Shown: positions 36,004 to 44,477 of the stretch, in pieces
How positions within the stretch are numbered: the first letter of the stretch is position 1
How the letters are laid out: every line of letters begins with the position of its first letter
Assembly: GCA_934647195.1 (NCBI GenBank)
Contig: CAKUFD010000002.1
Span: 1 to 64,000, forward strand
Direction: 5' to 3'
Length of the DNA stretch: 64,000 nt
Source of the DNA: an uncultured Collinsella sp.
GTDB taxonomy: Bacteria > Actinomycetota > Coriobacteriia > Coriobacteriales > Coriobacteriaceae
Program-made: the position numbers and the translations under genes
Notes under the pieces: generated by a model
Seen by the model: the letters and a program-made list of their open reading frames with translations, nothing else
The model's database searches: none
Told to the model about the DNA's origin: nothing

Positions 36004-37158
36004 TTATCGCCTGGTAATGTCCTTTACCTTGCTCAGAGGCTTAAGCAAGGTGTTTCCCAGCCTATAGGAATGGGATGCATATATGTCTGCGAGCCTCTTC
36101 TCGCTTTCGTTTCGCCAGGAGTCAAATTGCTGCCTCTCCGCCTCAAGCGTATGCGCCAGCGCCTCTCGCTCACATATTGCGTTATCGCGCTCCTTCAGCG
36201 TGGTGATGGCACAGGAGATGGTTTTTGCCCTGTTAGCATCCAACAGCTCCATGAGCCTGCTCTCATACGGATCCAGGTGAAGGTCGGTGTTACGGGGTAT
36301 GGCGCGGATGACGGGCTCGACCTCGCCAAGATAGGCATCCGCTTCACCATCGGGCAAGCTTTCGATGGTCCAAATCGAGTAGTTAAGGATCCAGCGGTAA
36401 TAGGAGTTTAGACAAGCCCTACCCTGTTCGGACTCGTTCAGCAAATCCCCGATGGCGCGAATGGCGCACAGCGCGTTATTCCAGCTCTTTGCGCGAGAGC
36501 CTTCCAACGAATTTTTGTTGTTGGTTCGATGGTGGAACAACACGGAGTCCAGGCACGCGATATTTTTGGCCAAGGCAAGGGCGCAAAAGACAAAAAGGGC
36601 GTCGTTGGTGGTTCTGAGCGGCTGGAACGTTAGCTTGATCTGGTTGATAAAATCCTTGCGGAAGAGCTTGTCCCAGGGCCATCCGATAAAGCTTTGGAAT
36701 AGCTTTCCACAATACTCGACATGCTCGACGGGGCGATTAAAATCCATGCCGTTGAGTGCGCCGTCGATGGGCCAGGTGTTGCCCGTCTCGTTGTCGAAGC
36801 CTTCCGATTTGGCGATGGCGATGTCTGCATGGTGCTTCTCAATGGCATCGACGAGCTCTTCGAGGGCCGTCTTTTCGATGTGGTCGTCCGCATCGAGAAA
36901 GTAGAGGTACGTGCCCTGGGCCTTTGCCATGCCGTTGTTGCGTGCCACTCCGGCAAACTGGTTGGCCTGCTCAACGAGCGTGACGCGCGAATCCTTGTGA
37001 GCAAACTCTGCTACAACGTCGCGCGTGCTATCGGTCGATCCGTCGTCCACGACGATAATCTCGATATCGCTGAGCGTCTGGGCAAGGACGCTCTCCAGCG
37101 TTTGCGCAATATAGTCCTCCGCGTTGTAGCTGGGGATGATTACGGAGACGATAGGCAT
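36004..37158 (-). CDS. Family 2 glycosyltransferase
   Basis: The protein has 384 residues from ATG with AAGGA upstream. VSVIIPSYNAEDYIAQTLES, IIVVDDGSTDSTRDVV and LYFLDADDHIEKTALEELVD form the GT-A catalytic core with an intact DADD. The middle block SFIGWPWDKLFRKDF is shared with the next gene in the operon, which suggests duplication. A C-terminal coiled-coil-like segment (ERDNAICEREALAHTLEAE) ends in a Ser/Arg/Lys-rich tail. It lies directly downstream of the UDP-sugar dehydrogenase gene. Confidence 0.85.
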   Translation of the reverse strand: MPIVSVIIPSYNAEDYIAQTLESVLAQTLSDIEIIVVDDGSTDSTRDVVAEFAHKDSRVTLVEQANQFAGVARNNGMAKAQGTYLYFLDADDHIEKTALEELVDAIEKHHADIAIAKSEGFDNETGNTWPIDGALNGMDFNRPVEHVEYCGKLFQSFIGWPWDKLFRKDFINQIKLTFQPLRTTNDALFVFCALALAKNIACLDSVLFHHRTNNKNSLEGSRAKSWNNALCAIRAIGDLLNESEQGRACLNSYYRWILNYSIWTIESLPDGEADAYLGEVEPVIRAIPRNTDLHLDPYESRLMELLDANRAKTISCAITTLKERDNAICEREALAHTLEAERQQFDSWRNESEKRLADIYASHSYRLGNTLLKPLSKVKDITRR

Positions 37159-37228
37159 GTCTTGTCCTTTGGCTTGAGGGGTGACGGGATGGGGCTTCGG
37201 GTGCAGGCTTGGGCGGCTTGTGGCGGTG

Positions 37229-38407
37229 CTAGTCTTTGTGCCACAGATCGCGCGTATAGACCTTGGTGGCTACGTCCAAAAGCTCGTCGTTAAAACGATT
37301 GGCGATAATCAGATCGCAGGACTCCTTAAACTGCGCCAGGTCGTGCGTTACCGGGATGCCGTGGAACTGCTCGGCGTCGAGTGTGGGCTCGTAGATAACG
37401 AGCCCAGCATCGCGCTTGTGCAGCTCGTCAATGATATCGACAATCGAGCTTTGGCGGAAATTGTCCGACCCCGCTTTCATGGCAAGGCGATAGGCGCCAA
37501 TCATCTTTGGCTTTTTGGCCAAGATTCGCTCCGCTATGAAGGCTTTGCGCGTGGCGTTCGAGTCGACGATGGCGCGCATGAGGTCTTGCGGGATATCCTC
37601 GTAGTTTGCCAAAAGCTGCTTGGAGTCTTTTGGCAGGCAGTAGCCGCCATAGCCAAAAGATGGGTTGTTGTAGTGGTTGCCAATACGGGGGTCTAGGCAT
37701 ACGCCATTGAGTATCTGCTTGGTGTCGAGTCCCTTGCTCTCGGCATAGGTATCCAGCTCATTGAAGTACGAGATGCGCAGGGCAAGATAGGTGTTGGCAA
37801 AGAGCTTGATGGCTTCCGCCTCGGTGGCGCCCGTCACCAATACGGGGGTGTTGTCGTCTTCCGATCCATCGGCAAGCAGGCGTGCAAAAAGCTCAGCGTC
37901 TTCTTTGCGTGCGGGGTCTGGCGTGCCAACGACAATGCGCGAAGGGTGCAGATTGTCGCCCAGGGCATGCCCCTCGCGCAGGAACTCTGGGGAGAACAGG
38001 ATGCGAAGCTGTGGGTATTGCGCTGAGACCTGCTTGGTATAGCCAACGGGAATCGTCGACTTGATGACCACAAGCGCATCGGGGTTGAGGGCGGCGGCAA
38101 GATCGAGGACGCTTTCGATGCTTGTGGTATCAAAGCTGTGCGTCGTGTCGTCGTAGTTGGTGGGCGTGGCGATAATCACGATGTCGGTATCAGCGTATGC
38201 CGCATGGGAGTCGGTCGTTGCCGTGAGAGTTGCGGGGCGGCTTGCGATATATGCCTCGATCAGCTCGTCGCGGATGGGCGAGATTCCTGCATTGATGGAT
38301 TCGACGCGGTGGGCGTCGATATCGATGGCGGTGACGTCGTGATGTTTGGAAAGCAGGCATGCGAGCGAGAGGCCCACGTATCCAACGCCCGCTACGGTAA
38401 TCTTCAT
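37229..38407 (-). CDS. UDP-glucose 6-dehydrogenase-type nucleotide-sugar dehydrogenase
   Basis: The protein has 392 residues. MKITVAGVGYVGLSLACLLS binds NAD, VIKSTIPVGYTKQV and LFSPEFLREGHAL are family blocks, and YGGYCLPKD places the catalytic Cys at residue 257. It oxidises a UDP-hexose, most likely UDP-glucose to UDP-glucuronate, with two NAD per turn, which supplies an acidic sugar for the surface polymer. Length and motif set match Ugd; UDP-ManNAc dehydrogenases are usually a little longer. It is the second gene of the minus-strand operon. AAGGATC precedes the ATG. Confidence 0.88.
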   Translation of the reverse strand: MKITVAGVGYVGLSLACLLSKHHDVTAIDIDAHRVESINAGISPIRDELIEAYIASRPATLTATTDSHAAYADTDIVIIATPTNYDDTTHSFDTTSIESVLDLAAALNPDALVVIKSTIPVGYTKQVSAQYPQLRILFSPEFLREGHALGDNLHPSRIVVGTPDPARKEDAELFARLLADGSEDDNTPVLVTGATEAEAIKLFANTYLALRISYFNELDTYAESKGLDTKQILNGVCLDPRIGNHYNNPSFGYGGYCLPKDSKQLLANYEDIPQDLMRAIVDSNATRKAFIAERILAKKPKMIGAYRLAMKAGSDNFRQSSIVDIIDELHKRDAGLVIYEPTLDAEQFHGIPVTHDLAQFKESCDLIIANRFNDELLDVATKVYTRDLWHKD

Positions 38408-38416
38408 ATCCGATCC

Positions 38417-39523
38417 TTAACGCCTGAGGAGTGTTCTAGGGATAGCGGTAATTGCTCTGCCTATTTTAAAGGAGATGCTAGTCTCAAATTTTGCTTTAGT
38501 GACGTTTTCTGCATCGTGGTAAGCGGCGTTGCGTGCTGCCTGCAGTTCCGATTCTCGATTTCTTGTGTATCGCGCTCGTTGTTCAACGAGTTCATAAAAT
38601 AGAATTTGCTCTTCGGGCGCATAGAGGGCCAGCAGTTCGGAAATTTCGCTCGCGTCTAACGCACTGTAATAATCAGAGGCTGAAGAGAGCCACATATCGA
38701 TGACGCTTGCACAGTCGTCGATGCAACGAACGACGACTGTGCTTTTAGATAGGTAACCAAGTGCTTTAAGAGCACATTTAAAGTAGCCATCAAGATTGGC
38801 CGTACTGGCGGTTTTAGTCATAATCGAGTTGGGGCGCACGCGGCGTATATAAATCTCGTTCGCTATAAACTTGACTTTGCTTGCATGGAGTAATGCCTCG
38901 AAGCTGAAGAGGTTGTCTTCATGAATGATTCCATTGCAGAAGCGTAGCTGAGCGGATTTAAGAAAAGAGAGACTGAATGCCTGATGGCAGACATTGGGGC
39001 GAAAGTCGTCGTTGGGTAGAAGCGCGTGCAGGTATTCTTGACCGGACATTACCGCTGGATAGCTTCCTTTTCTTTTGTAAAAGGAGAGATATGCTGGTTT
39101 TTCTTTCTTTAGCTGCTCGCTTTCATACAATGGCTGTGAGCCAAAGGCGAGGACGTCGAGGTTGTTGTTCATAAATTGTTGGACAATGAGCTCGAAAGCT
39201 TCGTTGGTGAACATATCGTCCGCATCAAGGAAGAGAACGATTCCGTCGGCGCTGCAGTTCTGTTTAATCCAATCCAAACCGGTGTTTCTAGCTGCAGAAA
39301 CACCCTCGTGGCTATTGGGGATGACCTTTTTCGAAAAGCCTTCAATCGAGAGTTCATTCATTTTCTTTAGAGTTTTGTCTTCGGATCCATCGTCAATAAA
39401 AATGACGACTTTGTTACCTGAATAGGTTTGGTGGGAAAGCGACTGAGCGAGACTATCGAGATATGTTTCGGCGTTATAACCAGGAACGATCGTGTATATA
39501 GTCGGTTCAGGTGGCATGACCAC
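38417..39523 (-). CDS. Family 2 glycosyltransferase
   Basis: The protein has 368 residues from GTG 39523; ATG 39517 two codons later is equally possible. TIYTIVPGYNAETYLDSLAQ, VIFIDDGSEDKTLKKM and VLFLDADDMFTNEAFELIVQ show the GT-A core with DADD. IIHEDNLFSFEALL is the later HED motif that usually holds the catalytic base. It opens the minus-strand operon that continues into ugd nine bases downstream. AT-rich codon use matches the other polysaccharide genes and differs from the toxin-antitoxin and PTS genes on its right. Confidence 0.85.
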   Translation of the reverse strand: MVMPPEPTIYTIVPGYNAETYLDSLAQSLSHQTYSGNKVVIFIDDGSEDKTLKKMNELSIEGFSKKVIPNSHEGVSAARNTGLDWIKQNCSADGIVLFLDADDMFTNEAFELIVQQFMNNNLDVLAFGSQPLYESEQLKKEKPAYLSFYKRKGSYPAVMSGQEYLHALLPNDDFRPNVCHQAFSLSFLKSAQLRFCNGIIHEDNLFSFEALLHASKVKFIANEIYIRRVRPNSIMTKTASTANLDGYFKCALKALGYLSKSTVVVRCIDDCASVIDMWLSSASDYYSALDASEISELLALYAPEEQILFYELVEQRARYTRNRESELQAARNAAYHDAENVTKAKFETSISFKIGRAITAIPRTLLRR

Positions 39524-39692
39524 AGCCCTGCTTTCTCTTATCAGTTTTTGGTCTGTGCAAGCGTTCTCGAGTTATCTTAAATCTCATTTTAGTGGCTTAG
39601 ACACTTCTAAGTATGGACACTTAAGGGCAACAACCTATTTGCTGTTTGATTTAAGGCTTTAAGCCTTTCTGTTTGCGACGGCATCATCAAAA

Positions 39693-39723
39693 ACGTCTCG
39701 CGCAGCACTACTGCGCGAGACGT
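39693..39723 (-). terminator. Factor-independent terminator of tRNA-Arg
   Basis: A 13-bp perfect stem (39693-39705 with 39711-39723) with a 5-nt loop is followed on the minus strand by TTTTT. It begins 18 bases past the 3' end of the tRNA-Arg gene and is well placed to end that transcript. Confidence 0.8.
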
Positions 39724-39740
39724 ATCCATGAACGGTTGGG

Positions 39741-39814
39741 TGCGCCATGTCGGATTCGAACCAACGACCTTGGGATTAGAAGTCCCCTGCTCTATCCAAC
39801 TGAGCTAATGGCGC
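39741..39814 (-). tRNA. tRNA-Arg (anticodon TCT)
   Basis: The minus strand gives a 74-nt cloverleaf. GCGCCAT pairs with ATGGCGC in the acceptor stem. The D-arm is AGCTCAGTTGGATAGAGC, the anticodon loop is CTTCTAA with anticodon TCT, and the T-arm is TTGGTTCGAATCC. No CCA is encoded. Anticodon TCT reads AGA/AGG arginine codons. Confidence 0.95.
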
Positions 39815-39888
39815 ATATGCACCCAATTATACCGTGCCGGTCCGGTTCGCGATATGACAAATAAAGCTTCGGGGTCGTTGTCTCATGC

Positions 39889-39906
39889 ATGGGATAATCA
39901 TCCCAT
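39889..39906. promoter_or_regulatory. Palindromic operator candidate for the toxin-antitoxin operon
   Basis: ATGGGAT-AATC-ATCCCAT is a perfect 7-bp inverted repeat, 42 bases before the antitoxin start and next to an AT-rich promoter-like stretch (TATGGTATTCT). Phd/YefM antitoxins typically repress their own operon through such a palindrome. Confidence 0.5.
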
Positions 39907-39948
39907 AATTATGGTATTCTCAGCATAACAGCAGTTAAGGAGGCCGTT

Positions 39949-40218
39949 ATGCCCATTTGCGTTCCCATCAAAGATCTTAAGGACACATCAAAGTTCACAA
40001 ATACGGTTCTTTCTGCCACGGAGCCGGTCGTGGTTACAAAGAATGGCAAGGAATCGTTTATTGCCATGTCTCCGGCCCAGTATGAGGGTTTGCGTCTCGA
40101 GGCCGCCCGTTCGCGTCTGTACCAGATTCTCGATGAGCGTGAGGCACAGATTGCGGCGGGAAACGTCCATGAAGCGGAGCAGACTGCCGACTACCTTAAG
40201 GCGCGCTATGGCCTATAA
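39949..40218 (+). CDS. Phd/YefM-family antitoxin
   Basis: The protein has 89 residues; AAGGAGG precedes the ATG. VPIKDLKDTSKFTNTVLSAT, EPVVVTKNGKESFIAMSPAQ and YEGLRLEAARSRLYQIL match the PhdYeFM antitoxin fold: an N-terminal DNA-binding dimer followed by a helical toxin-binding tail (EAEQTADYLKARYG). It would neutralise the downstream toxin and repress the operon. The toxin start lies 11 bases inside its 3' end, the coupling usual for type II systems. Confidence 0.88.
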   Translation: MPICVPIKDLKDTSKFTNTVLSATEPVVVTKNGKESFIAMSPAQYEGLRLEAARSRLYQILDEREAQIAAGNVHEAEQTADYLKARYGL

Positions 40219-40513
40219 GGTTGTTGAGACCGATGCCGTGCGCGATGAGCTTGTGAGGACGTTAGATTATCTAGAGTTCGTGCTGTTCGAGCCTTCGTTT
40301 GCCAAGAAGCTTGCCGGGGCATATCTGGAGTTCCTCGGTAACATCAAATCATTTCCTGCTATGTACCCCGAGGCCAGGGACTCGCGATTGCGGGCAGCTG
40401 GCTATCGCAAGGCGAGTCTGCTGGGCTATGTTGTCTTGTATTTGGTCAAGGGCGATACGGTTACGGTCGTTCACCTGTTTCATCAATCGCAGGATTATGC
40501 GCAATTGGTTTAG
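40208..40513 (+). CDS. RelE/ParE-superfamily toxin
   Basis: The protein has 101 residues from ATG 40208, overlapping the antitoxin gene by 11 bases. AVRDELVRTLDYLEFVLFEP, FLGNIKSFPAMYPEARD and GYRKASLLGYVVLYLVKGD with VTVVHLFHQSQDYAQL match the RelE/ParE fold, in which the conserved Arg and the final His/Gln-rich strand act on the ribosome-bound mRNA or gyrase. RelE-like and ParE-like action cannot be separated by eye. It is the only evident target of the adjacent antitoxin. Confidence 0.85.
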   Translation: MAYKVVETDAVRDELVRTLDYLEFVLFEPSFAKKLAGAYLEFLGNIKSFPAMYPEARDSRLRAAGYRKASLLGYVVLYLVKGDTVTVVHLFHQSQDYAQLV

Positions 40514-40542
40514 CGGCTGCCGGGCCTACCCTTCCGCCTTCG

Positions 40543-41403
40543 CTACTCCACATCCTTGTCCGGCTGGATAAGCTCCTCGTAACGGCTGATGTGCTCGCGG
40601 CCGTCTTCGATTTCGTGCAGTAAGAAGTAATAGAGCGTCTCGATGATTGCCATGGCCGAGATTTTGGAAAACGCGAAGTCGCCCGTGGTGAGCAGCGCCT
40701 CGTGGTTTACGGTGCGCAGCACAAACGACGCCAGGCGGGCGAGGGGAGACTGCTCGTCGCCCGTGATGACGATTACGCAGGCGCCGCGGTTTTTGGCGGC
40801 CTGGGCAATGCGCATCAGGCGCTGGGAACGTCCGGAGTTGGAGATTACGAGCAAGACGTCCCCGGGCTGCATGGTGAGGGCAAAGCCCACGGCAATCTCG
40901 CTCACCTCGTGCGTGGTGCAGCGCAGTCCCAGCTGAGAGAACTTGAACGTGGCGTCGAGTGCCACAGAATTGGTGTTGCCTACGGCGGCGATTTGTATGA
41001 CGTCGGCGCCCGCCAGGCGCTTCACCACATTGCGCACCGTGGCGCCGTCGATGCCGCGCAGTGTGGCCTCGAGTTCGCCCATCTTGGTGGCAAGGATGCT
41101 TTTGAGTGAATCCTCTACGTTGTCGAGCGATATCTCGCCATCGAGGTCAAGCCCGTCGTGCTTGAGCGTGAGATCGCGGCCCAGCGAGAACTGGAAGCTG
41201 CGGTAGTTGTCGAACCCCAGATGCTTGCAAAAGCGCGAGATCGTGGCCTCGGAGGTTCCGCTGCGGCGCGCGAGCTGCGCGGCGGTCATCGTGGGCGCCT
41301 CTTCGCGGTGATCCAGGATGTAATCTACGATGCGCTGCTCGGTCCCCGAGAATTCACGGGTTGAGCTGATGAGCGATAGCGCACTGAGCTCTCCTGACGC
41401 CAT
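40543..41403 (-). CDS. RpiR-family transcriptional regulator with SIS domain
   Basis: The protein has 286 residues. ATG 41403 is chosen because GGAGG lies six bases upstream; earlier in-frame ATGs lack a site. Residues ~1-80 are the RpiR helix-turn-helix (REFSGTEQRIVDYILDH, AQLARRSGTSEATISRFCKH). Residues ~110-260 are a SIS sugar-phosphate-binding fold (IQIAAVGNTNSVALDA, VLLVISNSGRSQRLMRIAQ). It likely senses a phosphosugar such as fructose 1-phosphate and controls the divergent fructose operon. Inverted copies of CGGTGAACGGT in the shared intergenic region are candidate sites. Confidence 0.88.
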   Translation of the reverse strand: MASGELSALSLISSTREFSGTEQRIVDYILDHREEAPTMTAAQLARRSGTSEATISRFCKHLGFDNYRSFQFSLGRDLTLKHDGLDLDGEISLDNVEDSLKSILATKMGELEATLRGIDGATVRNVVKRLAGADVIQIAAVGNTNSVALDATFKFSQLGLRCTTHEVSEIAVGFALTMQPGDVLLVISNSGRSQRLMRIAQAAKNRGACVIVITGDEQSPLARLASFVLRTVNHEALLTTGDFAFSKISAMAIIETLYYFLLHEIEDGREHISRYEELIQPDKDVE

Positions 41404-41419
41404 GTGAACCTCCATTATT

Positions 41420-41510
41420 CGGTGAACGGTACTGGTCAACAAGTTGCTGAAATCATTATCACAGTGCTTGAGCTGGTATTTGACGAGAACATTTCAAACA
41501 CCGTTCACCG
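41420..41510. promoter_or_regulatory. Inverted operator-like pair CGGTGAACGGT / ACCGTTCACCG in the rpiR-fruA intergenic region
   Basis: CGGTGAACGGT at 41420-41430 and its exact reverse complement at 41500-41510 lie 80 bases apart between the divergent regulator and permease genes. Similar words (CCGTTCAC) occur at 47331 and 47350 before the second phosphofructokinase gene. This distribution suggests a regulator site, most simply for the RpiR protein. No promoter elements are assigned. Confidence 0.45.
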
Positions 41511-41686
41511 CTATGAAAGAACCTTTCACCCTGTACGGTCATCCGCTGTGAAGAAGCCGTGCATGCACATGCTATGATTCTCGGCGAAAACCCGGGAGGA
41601 GTGCGCGTTTCGCACGCTTCGCGGGAAATCGAGAACGTAGCGCCCAAAAGGGGAGGGCGCTCACTTCTAGAGAGAAGGAGGGACGT

Positions 41687-43711
41687 ATGGCTCAGCAGTA
41701 TGACGTTATCGCGGCAACCGGTTGTCCGACCGGCATCGCGCACACCTTTATGGCAAAGGAGGCGCTGGAGAAGGCTGCGGCTGAGCGCGGGCTCACCATC
41801 AAGGTTGAGACCCACGGCCAGGTTGGAATCGAGAACGAGCTTACCCCCGCAGAGATCGCCGGTGCCCGTGCCGTCGTAGTCGCTGCCGACAAGGACGTTC
41901 AGGCAGAGCGTTTTGCCGGTAAGCCCCAGGTGACGGTTGGTGTGTCCAAGGCCCTGTCCGTCGAGGCAGCAGGCGCGCTGATCGACCGCGCTCTCGCCGC
42001 CAAGGGTGACGCCTCTAAGGTCATCGCCGTTGCAGACGACGCTGCAGAGGAGAAGGAGTCCATCGGGCACCAGCTCTACAAGCACCTTATGAACGGTGTT
42101 TCCCACATGCTCGTGTTCGTCGTCGCCGGTGGCGTGCTCACCGCGGTGTCGTTCCTGTGGGGCATCATGTCGTTCGATTCCACGAACGCCCAGTACAACA
42201 CCTTCGCCGCGATGCTCAAGATCATCGGCGGCATTGCCATGAACCTCATGGTTCCCGTGCTTTCGGCTTATATCGCCGAGTCTATCGGCAAGCGTCCGGC
42301 ACTCGTCCCCGGCTTTGTTGCCGGTATGATCGCCATCACCGGTCTGCCTGTCTCGCCTGAGACCGGCCTGATCGACGCCGGTGGCTCGGGTGTGGGCTTT
42401 GGCTTCCTCGGCGGTATCGTCGGCGGTTTCCTTTCCGGCTACGTCATCCTGCTGCTGGAGAAGGTCTTTGCCAAGCTGCCTCAGAACCTCAACGGTCTGA
42501 AGGCCATCTTCCTCTACCCGCTGTTCTCCACGTTCATCGTGGGCATGGTCATGCTGGGCATCTCCGGTCCCATGGCTGCCATCAACACCGCCATGATGGA
42601 CTTCCTCAAGGGCCTCTCCGCTTCCGGCCCCATCGTCTTGGGTCTGGCCATTGGCTGCATGTGCGCCTTTGACATGGGCGGCCCGGTCAACAAGGCTGCA
42701 TACGTCACCGGTACCGCTATGCTCACCGAGGCTCTGGCCGCGGGTGTTGGCACCGATACGTACAACTTTGGCACCAACTTCATGGCTGCCGTCTCCGCTG
42801 CCTGCATCGTTCCTCCGCTGATCACCACCTTTGCCGTGGTTGTGGGCAAGAAGTACTTTAGCCAGGAAGATCATGACGCCGGTATCGTCAACTTCATCCT
42901 GGGCTGCACGCACATCACCGAGGGCGCCATTCCGTTCATGACCAAGAACATCTGGCCTGTCATGCCCATCATGATGATCGGCTCCTCCATCGCCTCCATC
43001 CTCACCATCTTCTTTGGCGTGCACGACCCCGCACCTCATGGCGGCTTCCTTGTGCTGCCCGTCGTGGACGGCGGCCTGCAGTGGGTCATCGCCATCCTGG
43101 TCGGTGCCATCGTGGGCGGCATCCTCTTTGTGATCTTCAAGAAGGTCGAGTACGGCAAGAAGCAGAAGGCAGCTCCCGCTGTCGAGGCTGCTCCCGCAAC
43201 TGCCGTTGCTGCTCCTGCTCAGCCTGCTGCTCCCGCCGCCGCTGAGGCTCCCGCTGCCGAGGGCTTCGTCAAGGAAGAGAACATCTTCTTGGGCCAGGAC
43301 TTCGCTAGCCGCGACGACGCGCTCTCCTTTATCTCCAACGAGGCTGTGAAGCGCGGTATCGCCGACGACGCCGATGCACTCATGCAGGCGTTCCTTGCTC
43401 GCGAGAGCGAGGGCACCACGGGCATGATGGACGGCTTTGCCATCCCGCACGCTAAGTGCTCGGCCGTCAAGACCCCGTCTGTCATCGTGGTCAAGGACGA
43501 TTCGGGCGTTGCCGATTGGGACACCATGGATCAGGCTCCGGTTAATGTGGCCATCGCCCTGCTCATCCCCGAGTCCCAGGCGGGCACCACGCACCTTAAG
43601 CTCCTTTCCAAGGTTGCCGAGGCGCTTATGGACGAGGGCTTCCGCGCCACCGTCAAGAGCGCTACCGAGCCTTCTCAGGTGCTCGATGCCATCAACAGCC
43701 GTCTGGCGTAA
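41687..43711 (+). CDS. fruA: PTS fructose-specific EIIBCA permease
   Basis: The protein has 674 residues; AAGGAGGG precedes the ATG. Domain order is EIIB (residues ~1-105, YDVIAATGCPTGIAHTFMA with phospho-Cys13), EIIC (~125-490, about ten membrane helices, MCAFDMGGPVNKAAYVTG and CTHITEGAIPFM), an Ala/Pro-rich linker (~495-530), then EIIA (~533-674, GFAIPHAKCSAVKTP with phospho-His588). It imports fructose and delivers fructose 1-phosphate. HPr, enzyme I and two 1-phosphofructokinase genes follow, so the phosphorelay and next step are encoded alongside. The fused BCA order is unusual compared with the enteric enzyme. The divergent RpiR regulator probably controls it. Confidence 0.95.
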   Translation: MAQQYDVIAATGCPTGIAHTFMAKEALEKAAAERGLTIKVETHGQVGIENELTPAEIAGARAVVVAADKDVQAERFAGKPQVTVGVSKALSVEAAGALIDRALAAKGDASKVIAVADDAAEEKESIGHQLYKHLMNGVSHMLVFVVAGGVLTAVSFLWGIMSFDSTNAQYNTFAAMLKIIGGIAMNLMVPVLSAYIAESIGKRPALVPGFVAGMIAITGLPVSPETGLIDAGGSGVGFGFLGGIVGGFLSGYVILLLEKVFAKLPQNLNGLKAIFLYPLFSTFIVGMVMLGISGPMAAINTAMMDFLKGLSASGPIVLGLAIGCMCAFDMGGPVNKAAYVTGTAMLTEALAAGVGTDTYNFGTNFMAAVSAACIVPPLITTFAVVVGKKYFSQEDHDAGIVNFILGCTHITEGAIPFMTKNIWPVMPIMMIGSSIASILTIFFGVHDPAPHGGFLVLPVVDGGLQWVIAILVGAIVGGILFVIFKKVEYGKKQKAAPAVEAAPATAVAAPAQPAAPAAAEAPAAEGFVKEENIFLGQDFASRDDALSFISNEAVKRGIADDADALMQAFLARESEGTTGMMDGFAIPHAKCSAVKTPSVIVVKDDSGVADWDTMDQAPVNVAIALLIPESQAGTTHLKLLSKVAEALMDEGFRATVKSATEPSQVLDAINSRLA

Positions 43712-43739
43712 CGACATCTAGCGCAAAAGATCGCCTAGC

Positions 43740-43777
43740 AGGCGCGTCGCAGGTCAACCCCCGCGGCGCGCCTTTTT
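43740..43777 (+). terminator. Terminator after the fructose permease gene
   Basis: AGGCGCGTCGC (43740-43750) pairs with GCGGCGCGCCT (43763-43773) with one G-T pair, followed by TTTTT. It lies about 30 bases after the stop. Read-through or a separate promoter is needed for ptsH. Confidence 0.8.
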
Positions 43778-43782
43778 CATGA

Positions 43783-43824
43783 TGTGACAAAAAGTCGACA
43801 GGTTTAATTTGTCACATTTTGCCG
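43783..43824 (+). repeat. Palindromic intergenic repeat, copy 1
   Basis: TGTGACAAAAAGTCGACAGG then TTTAATTTGTCACATTTTG. The ends TGTGACAAA and TTTGTCACA are inverted. It lies just past the permease terminator. One of six copies between 43.8 and 55.0 kb. Confidence 0.85.
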
Positions 43825-44048
43825 TTTACCTGGCGTTTTCTTCCGATTACCGGGTAGATAGCCGCCAGGTTCGTTGCGGTATGCGCAGCCGTTGAGCAGC
43901 CCTTTTCTTCCAATCGCAGCCGGGTGTGTAAATAAACCTGATGTCTTCTAGCATACTTGGGGGTTGCCCTCTCTTTGAGGTAAACTATCCGAGGTATGTT
44001 TCGCGCACGGCCGCACGCCGCGCGTGATTGGTTAAAGAAGGAGTCGTC

Positions 44049-44327
44049 ATGGTTTCCGAGAAGGTCACCCTTATCAACCCCCAGGGCCTGCATATGCGTC
44101 CCGCCGGTCTGTTCGCGTCTACCATGGGCAAGTTCGCTTGCGATGTGAAGGTTGTCGCGGTCACGGACGAGGGTTCCACTCGCGAGGTCAATGGCAAGAG
44201 CCCCATGGCTTTGATGGCTGCTGGCATCAAGAGCGGCGTCGAGGTTGAGATTCGCTGCGATGGCGAGGACGAGGCCGACGCCCTTTCCACTGCCATCGAG
44301 CTCATCAAGAGCGGCCTGGGCGAGTAG
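44049..44327 (+). CDS. ptsH: Phosphocarrier protein HPr
   Basis: The protein has 92 residues from ATG 44049 with AAGGAG seven bases upstream. NPQGLHMRPAG carries the phospho-accepting His15, and NGKSPMALMAAGIKSG holds the regulatory Ser (residue 51 here, Ser46 in the usual numbering). It carries phosphate from enzyme I to the fructose permease and possibly other PTS enzymes. Length is slightly above the usual 85-88, with a few extra residues between the two sites. It sits between fruA and the enzyme I gene. Confidence 0.95.
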   Translation: MVSEKVTLINPQGLHMRPAGLFASTMGKFACDVKVVAVTDEGSTREVNGKSPMALMAAGIKSGVEVEIRCDGEDEADALSTAIELIKSGLGE

Positions 44328-44363
44328 CTCACATAGTATGGTCTATAACTTTAGGTAACATAG

Positions 44364-44458
44364 CGCAGGTGCCGGCCTCACGAGGGTGGGTGCCTGCGTT
44401 ATTTTATGCGGTGCCGCATCTGGGCACCAAGAAGAGAGAGGCGCCCGACGGGGGCGCC
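44364..44458 (+). promoter_or_regulatory. Leader of ptsI with three consecutive stem-loops
   Basis: Stem one: CGCAGG 44364-44369 with CCTGCG 44393-44398, followed by TTATTTTAT, terminator-like. Stem two: GGTGCC 44410-44415 with GGCACC 44423-44428. Stem three: GGCGCCC 44440-44446 with GGGCGCC 44452-44458, ending a few bases before the ribosome site. They may uncouple ptsH from ptsI expression or attenuate ptsI. Confidence 0.45.
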
Positions 44459-44477
44459 AAAGAGAGAGGACATCTGC

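Noticed and set aside
41459..43717. Long open frame (752 codons) on the strand opposite the fructose permease gene
   Set aside because: It mirrors the permease codon by codon; GC-rich third positions remove stops from the antisense frame. The translation is low-complexity (Gly/His/Asp-rich) and has no start signal.
43783..43824. Palindromic repeats as ordinary terminators
   Set aside because: Copies 1, 2 and 6 lie beside separate stems, and copies in both orientations share internal sequence (GTCGACAGG) that a terminator would not need.
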